A stretch of DNA of 64,000 bases from Wenxinia marina DSM 24838 (GCF_000379485.1 NZ_KB902314.1:62001-126000), one strand, 5' to 3'. Positions 47,208 through 56,350 are shown, counted from the stretch's first letter. Program-made: numbers and translations. Notes: generated from the sequence alone by a model not told the origin.

Positions 47208-48776
47208 TCACCCCGCAGCCGCGCGCGGTCGTCCGCCGCGGTCGCCGCCTTGCGGCGCGCTTTCGGCCTTGTCCGCTCCCCCGAAGCGGAAGCAGACGGC
47301 GAGGTCCCCGCCCGGCAGCCGCGACACGCGCAGCTCGGCCGACCGGCCGTCCAGGCGGCGCAGAGGATGAGGCGAGTGCAGGTCCGGGCCGGGCACGCCG
47401 CCGGCCAGCCGATCCCAGACCGGGCTCGGGGCGCAGGCGGCGCGCCACCCCTCGACCTCGTCGACGAGCCTTATGTCGTCGAGGCCGTCCGCCGACCGGC
47501 CCCAGTCGTCCGCGTAGCCGGCGTTGCTGATCCGCAGACGCCCGCCGCCCGAGAACACCGCCACCGCGTCCCTCACCAGGTCGAGCGCCGCGGTGCGCGT
47601 CGCCACCTCGGCCCGGTGCTGACGGGCCAGCGCGACTTCGGCGCTGATGTCCTCGAACAGGAAGGCGATGGCGCCGTCGGGGTGCGGCCGCCCGGTGACG
47701 CGAAAGGTCTCGCCCCCGGTCAGGGTCCATGTCTCGGTGTAGTTGCCGATCTCGGCGCCGGCCTCGAGCGCGGCGACCTGCGCGCGCCACGATCCGTAGT
47801 CCTTCGGCTCCGGCAGCCTGTCTCGGGCTCGCAGCGCGTCGAAGAAGCTTCGGATCGAGGGCCGCCCGGCGAGGAAGTCGGTGGGCAGGCCGGACAGATC
47901 CGTCAGGGCCGGGTTGAACATGACCAGGCGCCGGCCCCGGTCGAAGATGGCGAGGCCGACCGCCAGCTCGGCGAAGGTCTTGGACAGGGTCTGCACGAAG
48001 GACGCGGCCAGCTGATCGGAGGCGACGAGGTCGTTCGCGTCCGAGGCGGTGAACAGCCGTCCCGCCGGGGTGTCCCGCGCCTGCAGGTCGAACCAGTGCC
48101 GGGTGCCGTCCCGGGCCCGTATCTCGACGCGCCCGGCAGGCTCGGCCGTCGAATCGACGGGGAACAGCGAGGGCGGGGGCCAGCAGGCGGAGTCGTCGCC
48201 CGGTCCGGCGCAGGCGTCGACAAGCTCCAGGTACCTGTGATTGGCCCAGCAGACGCGCCCCTCCGCATCGGTGCACCAGATCATCAGCGGCGCCGCCTCG
48301 GCGACGAGGCCGAGAAGGGCGGCGTCCTGTTCCATCAGGTCCAGCGTGACAGGATGGACCGGGACCATATCCCCACGGGAGATCGTCAGCCGGGTCATGT
48401 CGCCCCAGCTTTCCAGGTCGAGCCCGACGTCGCCGTCGCGCCCCGCCACACGGCACCGGCCGGGGGCCCTCACCCCCTTCGTTTTGGCCGCAAGTCCGGG
48501 GAACAGCCGCTCCAGTCCGGAGACAAGATCGTCAAGGTCGCTGCTGCCGCGGCCGGGCGGCAGATCGGACAGAAGGCGCAGGGCCGCCGGCGTGGCGTGC
48601 GCCAGGAGACCGTCGCAGAACAGGAACGACGTGCCTTCGCCCTCGGCCTGCGGCGCCGGGGCGACTGCTTCGGGCCTTCGAAACCGGGGCACGGCGACTA
48701 CCGCGGCGGCCCCGACGAGGAGGGAGGCGAGAAAGGCGCCGATCAGGCCCAGCGATCCGCTCAATGGAACCTCCAT
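47208..48776 (-). CDS. PAS-domain protein, DivL-like, lacking a kinase domain
   Basis: A 522-residue protein with one N-terminal membrane segment (about residues 9-30) and several PAS-like domains: GLVAEAAPLMIWCTDAEGRVCWAN (near 157-180), FVQTLSKTFAELAVGLAIFDRGRRLVMFNPAL (near 260-291) and LVRDAVAVFSGGGRLRISNAG. The last two resemble DivL of Caulobacter, which steers the CckA-ChpT-CtrA relay, and DivL genes occur ahead of tsaE in related genomes as I recall. No histidine-kinase or ATPase domain follows, so it can only be a sensor/scaffold. A CtrA box lies upstream. Confidence 0.78.
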   Translation of the reverse strand: MEVPLSGSLGLIGAFLASLLVGAAAVVAVPRFRRPEAVAPAPQAEGEGTSFLFCDGLLAHATPAALRLLSDLPPGRGSSDLDDLVSGLERLFPGLAAKTKGVRAPGRCRVAGRDGDVGLDLESWGDMTRLTISRGDMVPVHPVTLDLMEQDAALLGLVAEAAPLMIWCTDAEGRVCWANHRYLELVDACAGPGDDSACWPPPSLFPVDSTAEPAGRVEIRARDGTRHWFDLQARDTPAGRLFTASDANDLVASDQLAASFVQTLSKTFAELAVGLAIFDRGRRLVMFNPALTDLSGLPTDFLAGRPSIRSFFDALRARDRLPEPKDYGSWRAQVAALEAGAEIGNYTETWTLTGGETFRVTGRPHPDGAIAFLFEDISAEVALARQHRAEVATRTAALDLVRDAVAVFSGGGRLRISNAGYADDWGRSADGLDDIRLVDEVEGWRAACAPSPVWDRLAGGVPGPDLHSPHPLRRLDGRSAELRVSRLPGGDLAVCFRFGGADKAESAPQGGDRGGRPRAAAG

Positions 48777-48806
48777 CAGGACCCAAGGGAGGCTGCGCGG
48801 AAAGGG

Positions 48807-48821
48807 TTAAGGAAAGCTTAA
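48807..48821. promoter_or_regulatory. Candidate CtrA binding site upstream of the DivL-like gene
   Basis: TTAA GGAAAGC TTAA fits the CtrA full site TTAA-N7-TTAA exactly. TTAA is rare in this GC-rich window. The site lies 31 bases before the DivL-like start codon, in the 72-bp gap after regB, so CtrA could control the divL-tsaE-amgK-murU-addBA operon. Confidence 0.65.
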
Positions 48822-48848
48822 GCGCAAGGAGCCCGACGGAGCCGCCGC

Positions 48849-50246
48849 CTACGCCGCCGGCTCTCCGTCGGGGCCGATCTCTTCCAGCCGCCGGTTCGGA
48901 CCAAGCCCGCCGACGGCCGCCTCTCCCTGGCCCGCCTCCAGCGCCGCCCGTGACCATTCGACCAGCGCGACGGCGCCTCCGCCCCCGCCCGCATTGGCGA
49001 AGGTCAGGCGGGCGCCGGTCCGCTCCAGCAGGGTCTTGGCGATGAACAGACCCAGGCCCATGCCCTCGTAGCCCGGCCGGCGCCGCGGTTCCTCGCCCCG
49101 CCGCCGGCGCACGAAAGGATCGCCGATCCGCGCCAGCACACCCTGCGGGAAGCCGGGCCCGTCATCCTCGATCCGGACGGTGAGGGCGGTGGCGGACCAC
49201 GAGACCTCGACGTCGACGCTTGCCGACGCGAAGTCGACGGCGTTCTGGATCAGGTTGCGCAGTCCGTGGACCACCTCGGGCCGGCGCCAGACGATCGGCT
49301 GCTGGTCCGGCCCGCTCTCGACCTCGGCCGTGCAGCCGATCTCCACTGCGATGCCCCGGCCGACATGCGGCTCCGCCGCCTCGCGCACGACCTGCTCCAG
49401 AGGGGCGCGGCGGACGAGGCGGTCCTCCTTTCCGGCGCGCCCCATGGAGCGGAGGATATCCCGGCAGCGGTCGGCCTGCTGGCCGATCAGGCGGGCATCC
49501 TCCTGCTGATCGGGATGACCGTCCAGTTCGGCCGTGAGCTCGGCCGAGACCAGCTTGATCGTCGCCAGCGGCGTTCCCAGCTCGTGCGCGGCCGCGGCCA
49601 CCACGCCCCCCAGATCGGTCAGCTTCTGCTCGCGGGCGAGCGCCAGCTGCGTCGCCACCAGCGCCTCGCGCATCGCATGCGTCTCGGTCGTCACCTGACG
49701 CGTGTAGAGCGACAGGAAGACGAGACCGATCGACAGTGCCAGCCAGAAGCCGAACAGGAACAGCGGCGGCAGCACCAGCGGCGTGCCGTCCTCGGTCACC
49801 AGCGGCAGGTACCAGCGCCACAGGACGAGGACCACCGCGACCCCGAGCACCGCCAGCGCCGCCGCCTGGCGCAGCGGCAGCAGCGTCGCCGCGATGGTCA
49901 CCGGCCCAAGCAGAAGGATCGCGAACGGATTGTTCAGCCCGCCGGTCAGGAACAGCAGCAGGCCCAGCTGCAGCACGTCGAAGACGAGAATCACCAGCGC
50001 CGCCTCGCCGGTCAGGCGGCGGTTGCCGGGAAACAGCACCGTCGACAGCAGGTTCGCGATGATCGACGCGCCGATGGTGACGGCGATCGGACCGGTCGCG
50101 AGGTCGAGGTGCAGGACCGATACCGTGACGAGGACGGCGGCGATCTGCCCGGCGATGGCGATCCACCGCAGCAGGAGGAGCGTCCGCAGCCGCAGCCAGT
50201 TGCTGCGCTGGTGGTCGCGGAAGATGTCGTCCTCGGCCGATGCCAT
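48849..50246 (-). CDS. regB: Redox-sensing histidine kinase RegB/PrrB/ActS
   Basis: A 465-residue sensor kinase of the global redox system. Six hydrophobic segments fill residues 20-185; the quinone-binding GGxxNPF heptapeptide is GGLNNPF (102-108). The phospho-acceptor His221 is in AAHELGTPLATI; the redox-active cysteine is Cys261 in QADRCRDILRSMGRAGK, equivalent to Cys265 of Rhodobacter capsulatus. ATPase boxes (NLIQNAVDFA, EDDGPGFP, GMGLGLFIAKTLLER) follow. Divergent from senC-regA across 77 bases. Confidence 0.95.
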   Translation of the reverse strand: MASAEDDIFRDHQRSNWLRLRTLLLLRWIAIAGQIAAVLVTVSVLHLDLATGPIAVTIGASIIANLLSTVLFPGNRRLTGEAALVILVFDVLQLGLLLFLTGGLNNPFAILLLGPVTIAATLLPLRQAAALAVLGVAVVLVLWRWYLPLVTEDGTPLVLPPLFLFGFWLALSIGLVFLSLYTRQVTTETHAMREALVATQLALAREQKLTDLGGVVAAAAHELGTPLATIKLVSAELTAELDGHPDQQEDARLIGQQADRCRDILRSMGRAGKEDRLVRRAPLEQVVREAAEPHVGRGIAVEIGCTAEVESGPDQQPIVWRRPEVVHGLRNLIQNAVDFASASVDVEVSWSATALTVRIEDDGPGFPQGVLARIGDPFVRRRRGEEPRRRPGYEGMGLGLFIAKTLLERTGARLTFANAGGGGGAVALVEWSRAALEAGQGEAAVGGLGPNRRLEEIGPDGEPAA

Positions 50247-50323
50247 GCGTCCTCTCGCCGCTGGTGCGGCCCGTCCCGACGATGCTAGGTGTCCGCCGCG
50301 CAGGCAGCAATCGGAGAGCGGCC

Positions 50324-50950
50324 GTGGGACTGGACAGACGCTTCGCCCTTGCGGCGGTTCTCGTGGCCGTCGTCGGCCTTGGCGGCACCTGGCTCGCCAT
50401 CCGACTGACGCAGCCCGGCGGCGACGGCTTCGCCCAGTGCCGCGGGGGCGCGGTCGCGGGCGGCTCGCTCGGCGGGCCCTTCACGCTGGTGTCGGAGACC
50501 GGAGAGACGGTGACCTCGGAGGAGGTGATCGACAGGCCGTCCCTGCTGTACTTCGGCTACACCTATTGCCCGGACGTCTGCCCCATCGATGCCATGCGGA
50601 ACGCGCAGGCGGTCGAGATGCTCGACGCCGAGGGGATCGAGGTGAAGCCGGTCTTCATTTCGGTCGATCCCGCCCGCGACACGCCCGAGGTGCTGGCGCA
50701 GTACACCGCCAACTTTCACGACCGGATGCTCGGCCTGACCGGCAGCGAGGAGCAGGTGCGCGAGGCGGCGCAGGCCTACCGCGTCCTGTACTCCGCCAAC
50801 GACGACGACCCGGAGTTCTATACCGTGAATCACACGGCGTTCTCCTACATCGTCCTGCCAGAGGTCGGCTTCGTCGACGTCGTCCGCCGCGACGAGGCGC
50901 CCGAGGCGCTGGCCGACCGGCTCGCCTGCTTTGCCCGCGCGGCGGAGTGA
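50324..50950 (+). CDS. senC: SCO1/SenC/PrrC copper protein
   Basis: A 208-residue membrane-anchored thioredoxin-fold protein used in cytochrome oxidase CuA/CuB assembly and linked to Reg/Prr signalling. One N-terminal helix (7-27), the copper ligands Cys82 and Cys86 in YCPDVCPID, and His170 in VNHTAF are intact. GTG start at 50324 follows GGAGAG; an upstream ATG would place a long basic stretch before the helix. Lies between regB and regA. Confidence 0.93.
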   Translation: MGLDRRFALAAVLVAVVGLGGTWLAIRLTQPGGDGFAQCRGGAVAGGSLGGPFTLVSETGETVTSEEVIDRPSLLYFGYTYCPDVCPIDAMRNAQAVEMLDAEGIEVKPVFISVDPARDTPEVLAQYTANFHDRMLGLTGSEEQVREAAQAYRVLYSANDDDPEFYTVNHTAFSYIVLPEVGFVDVVRRDEAPEALADRLACFARAAE

Positions 50951-51023
50951 CGCGCCGTGCCGCGAATTGACCGGCCCCCGGGCGCGGCCTAGCTGTGCCG
51001 CAACGGAAGGACGGACCAGCCCC

Positions 51024-51581
51024 ATGGAGACCGACAGCGAGGCCCTGCCCCTGGGCGACGACCCTAGCCTGCTCATCGTCGACGACGACGAGGCGTTCCT
51101 GCGCCGGCTCGGCAAGGCGATGGAGAAGCGGGGCTTCACGGTGGAGCTGGCGCAGTCCGTCGCCGAGGGTCGCGCGGCCGCCACGTCCCGGCCGCCGGCC
51201 TACGCGGTGGTCGACCTGCGGCTGGAGGACGGCAACGGCCTCGACGTGGTCGAGGCGCTGCGTGCGCGGCGGCCGGACAGCCGGATCGTCGTGCTGACCG
51301 GCTACGGCGCCATCGCGACGGCCGTCGCCGCGGTCAAGATCGGCGCCACCGACTACCTGTCCAAGCCCGCCGACGCCAACGAGGTCGCCCACGCGCTCCT
51401 CTCCACCGGAGAGGGCCTGCCGCCGCCGCCCGAGAACCCGATGAGCGCCGACCGCGTCCGGTGGGAGCATATCCAGCGGGTCTACGAGCAGTGCGACCGC
51501 AACGTGAGCGAGACGGCGCGTCGCCTGAACATGCACCGCCGCACCCTGCAGCGCATCCTCGCCAAGCGCAGCCCGCGCTGA
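51024..51581 (+). CDS. regA: Response regulator RegA/PrrA/ActR
   Basis: A 185-residue global redox response regulator. The receiver has acidic pocket VDDDEAF, phospho-acceptor Asp64 in VVDLRLEDG, and the lysine of YLSKPADANEV; the C-terminal Fis-type helix-turn-helix is in NVSETARRLNMHRRTLQRIL (about 158-177). Nearly the same length as Rhodobacter RegA (184). ATG at 51024 after GGAAGGACGGA. It follows senC by 73 bases. Confidence 0.96.
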   Translation: METDSEALPLGDDPSLLIVDDDEAFLRRLGKAMEKRGFTVELAQSVAEGRAAATSRPPAYAVVDLRLEDGNGLDVVEALRARRPDSRIVVLTGYGAIATAVAAVKIGATDYLSKPADANEVAHALLSTGEGLPPPPENPMSADRVRWEHIQRVYEQCDRNVSETARRLNMHRRTLQRILAKRSPR

Positions 51582-51584
51582 CCG

Positions 51585-52466
51585 TTAGACCGGCGTCTCC
51601 GCCGCCATCTCGCGCAGCCACCGGATGAACGGATCGCGTCCCGGGTTCGGCGGACCCGGCCGCGTCAGGATGTGGTAGGCGATTGGGCTCACCTCCTCGC
51701 GCACCAGCAGCTCCAGCGCGCCCTGCCTCAGCGGCGTCTCCAGGTACAGCATCGGCAGGATGGTGACGCCGAGGCCGGCGACCGCGGCCTCGCGGGCAAG
51801 GTCGAGGCTGTTGAACGTCTTCACCGTCTCGCCGGCCATGTCGAGACCCTGCTCCTGCGCCCACAGGCGCTCTTCCGACGATTGGCCGTCCAGCAGCCAG
51901 GTCACGCCGGCGAGGTCGGCGAGACCCTTCGGTTTCGTCCGCACGTAGCCCGGCGCCGCGACTGCCGCGTGCCCGACCGGCATCAGCACCTTCGGGTCCG
52001 TACCCGGCCAGCCGCCCTTGCCGTAGCGGATGGCGACGTCGACGTCGTCGCGCGTCAGGTCCACCAGCGCGGGCGACGGCAGCAACTCCACGTGCACGTC
52101 CGGATGCGCGGCCCAGAACCGGCCGATCCGCGGCAGCAGCCAGTTCGCCGCGAGCGACGGCGTCAGCGCCACGCGCAGCGGGCGCAGCCGGTCGATCGCG
52201 AGAAGGTCCCGCACGCCCGCTGCGATTCGTCCGAACCCCTCGCCCAGCGCCCCCGCCAGCTCCGCCCCCTCCGCCGTCGGCACCATCCGCTGTCCGTCGC
52301 GGCCGATAAGGGCGCGGCCGAAATGCGCCTCCAGCGTGCGGACATGCTGCGAGATGGCGGCGTGAGTCACGTTCAGCTCCCGCGCCGCGGCGCTGAGAGA
52401 GCCGGTCCGGGCCGCCGCCTCGAACGCCCGCAGGGCCGACAGGGAAGGGACCTCGCGCCAGTCCAT
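51585..52466 (-). CDS. LysR-family transcriptional regulator (GcvA-like), copy 1
   Basis: A 293-residue LysR regulator. It begins VPSLSALRAFEAAARTGSLSAAARELNVTHAAISQHVRTLEAHFG, the GcvA/AmpR-type helix-turn-helix, and continues into a substrate-binding domain (ALTPSLAANWLLPRIGRF, DVAIRYGKGGWPGT). Effector unknown. It ends 3 bases from the regA stop (convergent) and starts 94 bases from a divergent small ORF, the likely target region. Confidence 0.9.
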   Translation of the reverse strand: MDWREVPSLSALRAFEAAARTGSLSAAARELNVTHAAISQHVRTLEAHFGRALIGRDGQRMVPTAEGAELAGALGEGFGRIAAGVRDLLAIDRLRPLRVALTPSLAANWLLPRIGRFWAAHPDVHVELLPSPALVDLTRDDVDVAIRYGKGGWPGTDPKVLMPVGHAAVAAPGYVRTKPKGLADLAGVTWLLDGQSSEERLWAQEQGLDMAGETVKTFNSLDLAREAAVAGLGVTILPMLYLETPLRQGALELLVREEVSPIAYHILTRPGPPNPGRDPFIRWLREMAAETPV

Positions 52467-52560
52467 GATGTAAGACTGACTAACAACACTGAAATATTCA
52501 AGAGTCGCCTGAGGGACGGCGCCCGCCTAGCTTGATCGTCAGCAGCACAAGGAGACGATC

Positions 52561-52689
52561 ATGTCCTCGTTCCTCGCCAAGGTCCTCAAGCACACCAGCC
52601 GCGACGATCGCGCGCCGCGGCAGCGCACCCAGTCGGAGGAGGAAGCCCGGCTGCACCTGCGCCGCCTCTCCTCCCGCGCCTACGAATAG
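52561..52689 (+). CDS. Small ORF of 42 residues beside LysR copy 1
   Basis: A charged 42-residue peptide beginning MSSFLAKVLKHTSR and ending SSRAYE, with no membrane helix or family resemblance. ATG follows AAGGAG at 6-7 base spacing, a good ribosome site. It is divergent from LysR copy 1 and immediately followed by another small ORF. Reality depends on expression. Confidence 0.45.
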   Translation: MSSFLAKVLKHTSRDDRAPRQRTQSEEEARLHLRRLSSRAYE

Positions 52690-52704
52690 AGAAGGATGAC
52701 CGCC

Positions 52705-52881
52705 ATGTTCTCGATCTTCTCGGACACCCTCGCCATAGCGACCCGCCAGGCGCGCTGGGACGCTCCGGCGCACTGGCGCGAGGCCGGCTTCGACCGCGCC
52801 CCGGCGCGGCGGCCCCCGCCCGAACCGCGGGCCGAGGTCCGGCGCGCGCCACTGACCCCGCGCGATACCGGCCCGGAATGA
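52705..52881 (+). CDS. Small ORF of 58 residues beside LysR copy 1
   Basis: A 58-residue peptide starting MFSIFSDTLAIATRQARW and rich in proline and arginine afterward. The ATG at 52705 is chosen over one at 52696 because GAAGG (52691-52695) is well spaced only for the former. It follows the 42-residue ORF by 15 bases and ends 22 bases from the convergent LysR copy 2. No family recognised. Confidence 0.45.
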   Translation: MFSIFSDTLAIATRQARWDAPAHWREAGFDRAPARRPPPEPRAEVRRAPLTPRDTGPE

Positions 52882-52903
52882 GAGGAAGGGATGTCGTCCG
52901 GCG

Positions 52904-53770
52904 TCAGTCGCGGGCGAACTCCGCCGTCAGCCACCGGACGAAGGTATCGACCGCCGGTCGGCGGGGTCCGTCCGGCAGCACGACCCAATAGCGAAACACC
53001 GGCAGGCCCGGAAACGGCACCTCGACAAGCGTCCCCGCCGCGAGGTCCGGGCCCGCCACCTCCTCCGACGCGAAGCACAGGCCGTAGCCCGACCGCGCCG
53101 CCGTCAGGCCCGCATCATCCAGCCCTCGGATCTGCAGCCGGTCGGGATCCAGGCCGGCGCCGCGCAGCCATCCCCGCTCCATCCCGTTCCCGGCATCGAA
53201 CAGCCACGGCGACTCGCCGAGGGCCAGCCCCCGGGCGGCGAGCGTGGGCGCGGCGACGACCAGCATCCGGCTCCGCAGCAGCGGGATCGCCTTCACGCCG
53301 GGCCAGTCGCCCGGCCCGGTGCGAACCGCGAGGTCGAAACCCTCGCGCTCCAGCTCCACCGGTCGGGCGTCGGGCACCAGCGATACGGCGATGTCCGGGT
53401 GCCGCGCCCAGAACCGGGACAGCCGCGGCAGCAGGCTGATCTGCGCGAAGGCCGGCGTGGTGGAGATCCGGAGGCCCCGTCGCCGCTCGCCCTGCCGCAG
53501 ATCCTCGACTCCCGCCGCGATCGTCGCGAATCCCTCGCTCAGCGCCCGCGACAGACGCTCGCCCGCCTCGGTCAGCGCCTGCCCTCGCCCCGCCTTGCGG
53601 AACAGCGGCACGCCGAGCCCCGACTCGAGCCCGCGGACCTGCTGCGCCACTGCGGGCGGCGTCACGCTCAGCGCCCGGGCGGCGGCGGCGAAGCTGCCGA
53701 GCCGCGCCGCCGCCTCGAACGCGCGAAGGGCGGAGAGCGGGGGGAGATGGCGCCAGTCGGGATCGGTCAT
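52904..53770 (-). CDS. LysR-family transcriptional regulator (GcvA-like), copy 2
   Basis: A 288-residue LysR regulator in the same subgroup as copy 1: LPPLSALRAFEAAARLGSFAAAARALSVTPPAVAQQVRGLE, then ISTTPAFAQISLLPRLSRFWARHPDI. The copies share the same domain order but differ enough in sequence to be separate genes rather than a recent tandem duplicate. A small ORF lies divergent to it, as for copy 1. Confidence 0.9.
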   Translation of the reverse strand: MTDPDWRHLPPLSALRAFEAAARLGSFAAAARALSVTPPAVAQQVRGLESGLGVPLFRKAGRGQALTEAGERLSRALSEGFATIAAGVEDLRQGERRRGLRISTTPAFAQISLLPRLSRFWARHPDIAVSLVPDARPVELEREGFDLAVRTGPGDWPGVKAIPLLRSRMLVVAAPTLAARGLALGESPWLFDAGNGMERGWLRGAGLDPDRLQIRGLDDAGLTAARSGYGLCFASEEVAGPDLAAGTLVEVPFPGLPVFRYWVVLPDGPRRPAVDTFVRWLTAEFARD

Positions 53771-53872
53771 GGATAAGCTGGGCTTTGCTTTGGCAAGGAT
53801 TGCTGGTTGGCCGCACCGGGAAGGGTCGTGCGACAGTTAGGACGACATCGAATCCCATGGAAAGAGCCTGCC

Positions 53873-54082
53873 ATGCCCCCCGTCATCCACCCCTCCCACC
53901 TGCAGACCTGGTCGCGGCACCGACTGCACGACCTCGCCCTCGGCGAAGCGGAGCTTCTGATCCGTCAGGCAGAATCCGATCTCGCCCGCGAGCGGCGCGC
54001 CCTGCGTCAAGTGCGCTGGGCGGCGATGTGGAACGCCGTGCGCACCCTGTCACGCGCCGACCGGTCGCGGATCACCCCATGA
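53873..54082 (+). CDS. Small ORF of 69 residues beside LysR copy 2
   Basis: A 69-residue, mostly helical, charged peptide: MPPVIHPSHLQTW then a helix with ALGEAELLIRQAESDLARERRALRQ and WAAMWNAVRTL. The ATG at 53873 follows GGAAAGAG at about 6 bases; an upstream in-frame start exists at 53807 without a better ribosome site. Divergent from LysR copy 2. No family recognised. Confidence 0.5.
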   Translation: MPPVIHPSHLQTWSRHRLHDLALGEAELLIRQAESDLARERRALRQVRWAAMWNAVRTLSRADRSRITP

Positions 54083-54225
54083 TCCGGGCCTGCCGCCCCA
54101 GCGCCCGGACGCGAGCGCGCCATCCCTTCGCCGCGATGCGCAGGGCAGGCCGAGCGGCGTCGCGATGTCGTGGGTTCAGCACGCAGAACGCGCAACGGCA
54201 TCGTCGGGCGCGGCCTGCCGGACGA

Positions 54226-54816
54226 TCAGAGCGCCGCCATCAGCGCGTCGCACCGGGCGGTGAACGCCTCGCGCACCTCGCGCGGGGGACGCAGGAGCAG
54301 GTCGCACGCGCCCGTCAGGTCCGGGTTCTGTCGGCCGAAGAACCGGTCGGCCTCGGCCTCGGTGAAGCCGGCGATCCGCGTCGCCTCCAGCCAGGCGGAG
54401 ACATTGTCGGCCCGCTTTATCGCCTTCTTCACCGCCACGGGCAGCACCGCCGGCAGCCCGACGCGCAGGTGGATTGCCGCCGCCAGCCTCTCGTCCAGCC
54501 GCCCGTAATCCGGCCCGACCGCCGCCTTGACCGGCGAGATCATGTCGCCGATGACGTATTCCGGCGCATCGTGCAGCAGCGCGGCGAGTCGCCACCGCGC
54601 CTCGGCGGCCGGGTCGGTCACGCCGAAGATGTGCTCCACCAGAAGCGAGTGCTCGGCCACCGAATAGGGCCAGTCGCCCCGGGTCTGTCCGTTCCAGCGG
54701 GCGACGAAGGCGAGGCCGTGGGCGATGTCGGCGATCTCGATATCGACCGGCGTCGGGTCCAGCAGGTCGAGCCTGCGCCCCGACAGCATCCTCTGCCATG
54801 CCCGCTTCTGTTTCAT
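54226..54816 (-). CDS. HD-domain hydrolase (YfbR-like)
   Basis: A 196-residue HD phosphohydrolase. Metal ligands fit His33, His56 (VAEHSLLVEH), His82-Asp83 (LLHDAPEYVIGD) and the aspartate in KRADNVSAW. The arrangement resembles 5'-deoxynucleotidases of the YfbR type, but substrate is unproven. It is transcribed away from ahcY across 138 bases. Confidence 0.85.
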   Translation of the reverse strand: MKQKRAWQRMLSGRRLDLLDPTPVDIEIADIAHGLAFVARWNGQTRGDWPYSVAEHSLLVEHIFGVTDPAAEARWRLAALLHDAPEYVIGDMISPVKAAVGPDYGRLDERLAAAIHLRVGLPAVLPVAVKKAIKRADNVSAWLEATRIAGFTEAEADRFFGRQNPDLTGACDLLLRPPREVREAFTARCDALMAAL

Positions 54817-54954
54817 GCCTGCCGCCCGTCAGTCCGATCCGGGCCGGCGGCGCGATCTGCGCGCCGCGTACCGTTAATCCTGCCCGGCGTTGTGAGACGG
54901 ATCGCAGAGTGGTAGTCGCGGCGCAATCGACTTCTGAACAAGGATCCTGCCACC

Positions 54955-56343
54955 ATGGCCACGGATTACGTCGTCAAGGATATCTCGCTCGCCGGGTTCG
55001 GCCGCAGGGAACTGGACATCGCCGAGACCGAGATGCCGGGCCTGATGGCCCTGCGCGAGGAATACGGCGACAGCCAGCCGCTCAAGGGCGCGCGCATCGT
55101 CGGCAGCCTGCACATGACGATCCAGACCGCCGTCCTGATCGAGACGCTGACTGCCCTCGGTGCCGACGTCCGCTGGGCGTCGTGCAACATCTTCTCGACC
55201 CAGGACCACGCCGCCGCCGCCATCGCCGAGGCCGGCGTGCCGGTCTTCGCGGTGAAGGGCCAGACCCTGACCGCGCACTGGGACTATCTCGACCGCTCGT
55301 TCCAGTTCCCCGAGGGCGCGAACATGATCCTCGACGACGGCGGCGACGCGACGCTGTACGTCCTCCTCGGCGCGCGGATGGAGGCGGGCGAGGACGTCCT
55401 GTCCGTTCCGCAGTCCGAAGAGGAGGAGGTCATCAAGGCGCAGATCCAGAAGCGCATGAAGGAGAGCCCCGGCTGGTTCGCGAAGACCCGCGACGCGATC
55501 CAGGGCGTCTCGGAAGAGACCACCACCGGCGTCCACCGCCTCTACGCCCTGCAGAAGGAAGGCCGCCTGCCGTTCCCGGCGATCAACGTGAACGACAGCG
55601 TCACCAAGTCGAAGTTCGACAACAAGTACGGCTGCAAGGAATCGCTCGTCGACGGCATCCGGCGCGCGACCGACACGATGATGGCCGGCAAGGTCGCGGT
55701 CGTCTGCGGCTACGGCGACGTCGGCAAGGGCAGCGCCGCCTCGCTGCGCGGCGCCGGCGCCCGGGTGAAGGTGACCGAGATCGACCCGATCTGCGCCCTG
55801 CAGGCCGCGATGGACGGGTTCGAGGTGGTCCGGCTGGAGGACGTCGTCTCCACCGCCGACATCTTCGTCACCACGACCGGCAACAAGGACGTCATCCGCA
55901 TCGAGCACATGCGCGAGATGAAGGACATGGCGATCGTCGGAAACATCGGCCACTTCGACAACGAGATCCAGGTCGCCGCACTGCGCAACCACAAGTGGAC
56001 CAACATCAAGGAGCAGGTGGACATGATCGAGATGCCGTCGGGGCATCGGATCATCCTGCTGTCCGAGGGGCGCCTCCTGAACCTCGGCAACGCCACCGGC
56101 CATCCGTCCTTCGTCATGTCGGCCTCGTTCACCAACCAGGTGCTCGCGCAGATCGAGCTGTGGAGGAACGGCGACCAGTACGAGAACAAGGTCTACATCC
56201 TGCCCAAGCACCTCGACGAGAAGGTGGCGCGGCTGCACCTCGCGAGGATCGGCGTGCAGCTGACCGAACTGCGCCCGGAGCAGGCCGACTATATTGGCGT
56301 GACTGTGGAAGGGCCGTTCAAGGCGGACCATTACCGGTACTGA
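54955..56343 (+). CDS. ahcY: Adenosylhomocysteinase
   Basis: A 462-residue S-adenosylhomocysteine hydrolase that recycles SAH to homocysteine and adenosine. It has the N-terminal [28 protein letters not shown], substrate residues in [13 protein letters not shown], the NAD loop [14 protein letters not shown] and a C-terminal ending [10 protein letters not shown]. In Rhodobacter capsulatus this gene lies next to the reg cluster; here two LysR genes and others intervene. No SAH riboswitch was recognised upstream. Confidence 0.97.
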   Translation: MATDYVVKDISLAGFGRRELDIAETEMPGLMALREEYGDSQPLKGARIVGSLHMTIQTAVLIETLTALGADVRWASCNIFSTQDHAAAAIAEAGVPVFAVKGQTLTAHWDYLDRSFQFPEGANMILDDGGDATLYVLLGARMEAGEDVLSVPQSEEEEVIKAQIQKRMKESPGWFAKTRDAIQGVSEETTTGVHRLYALQKEGRLPFPAINVNDSVTKSKFDNKYGCKESLVDGIRRATDTMMAGKVAVVCGYGDVGKGSAASLRGAGARVKVTEIDPICALQAAMDGFEVVRLEDVVSTADIFVTTTGNKDVIRIEHMREMKDMAIVGNIGHFDNEIQVAALRNHKWTNIKEQVDMIEMPSGHRIILLSEGRLLNLGNATGHPSFVMSASFTNQVLAQIELWRNGDQYENKVYILPKHLDEKVARLHLARIGVQLTELRPEQADYIGVTVEGPFKADHYRY

Positions 56344-56350
56344 CGCAGCG

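Noticed and set aside
54817-54954. Possible SAH or SAM riboswitch ahead of ahcY.
   Set aside because: No recognisable conserved core of either class could be found in the 138-bp leader by eye; a covariance-model search would settle it.
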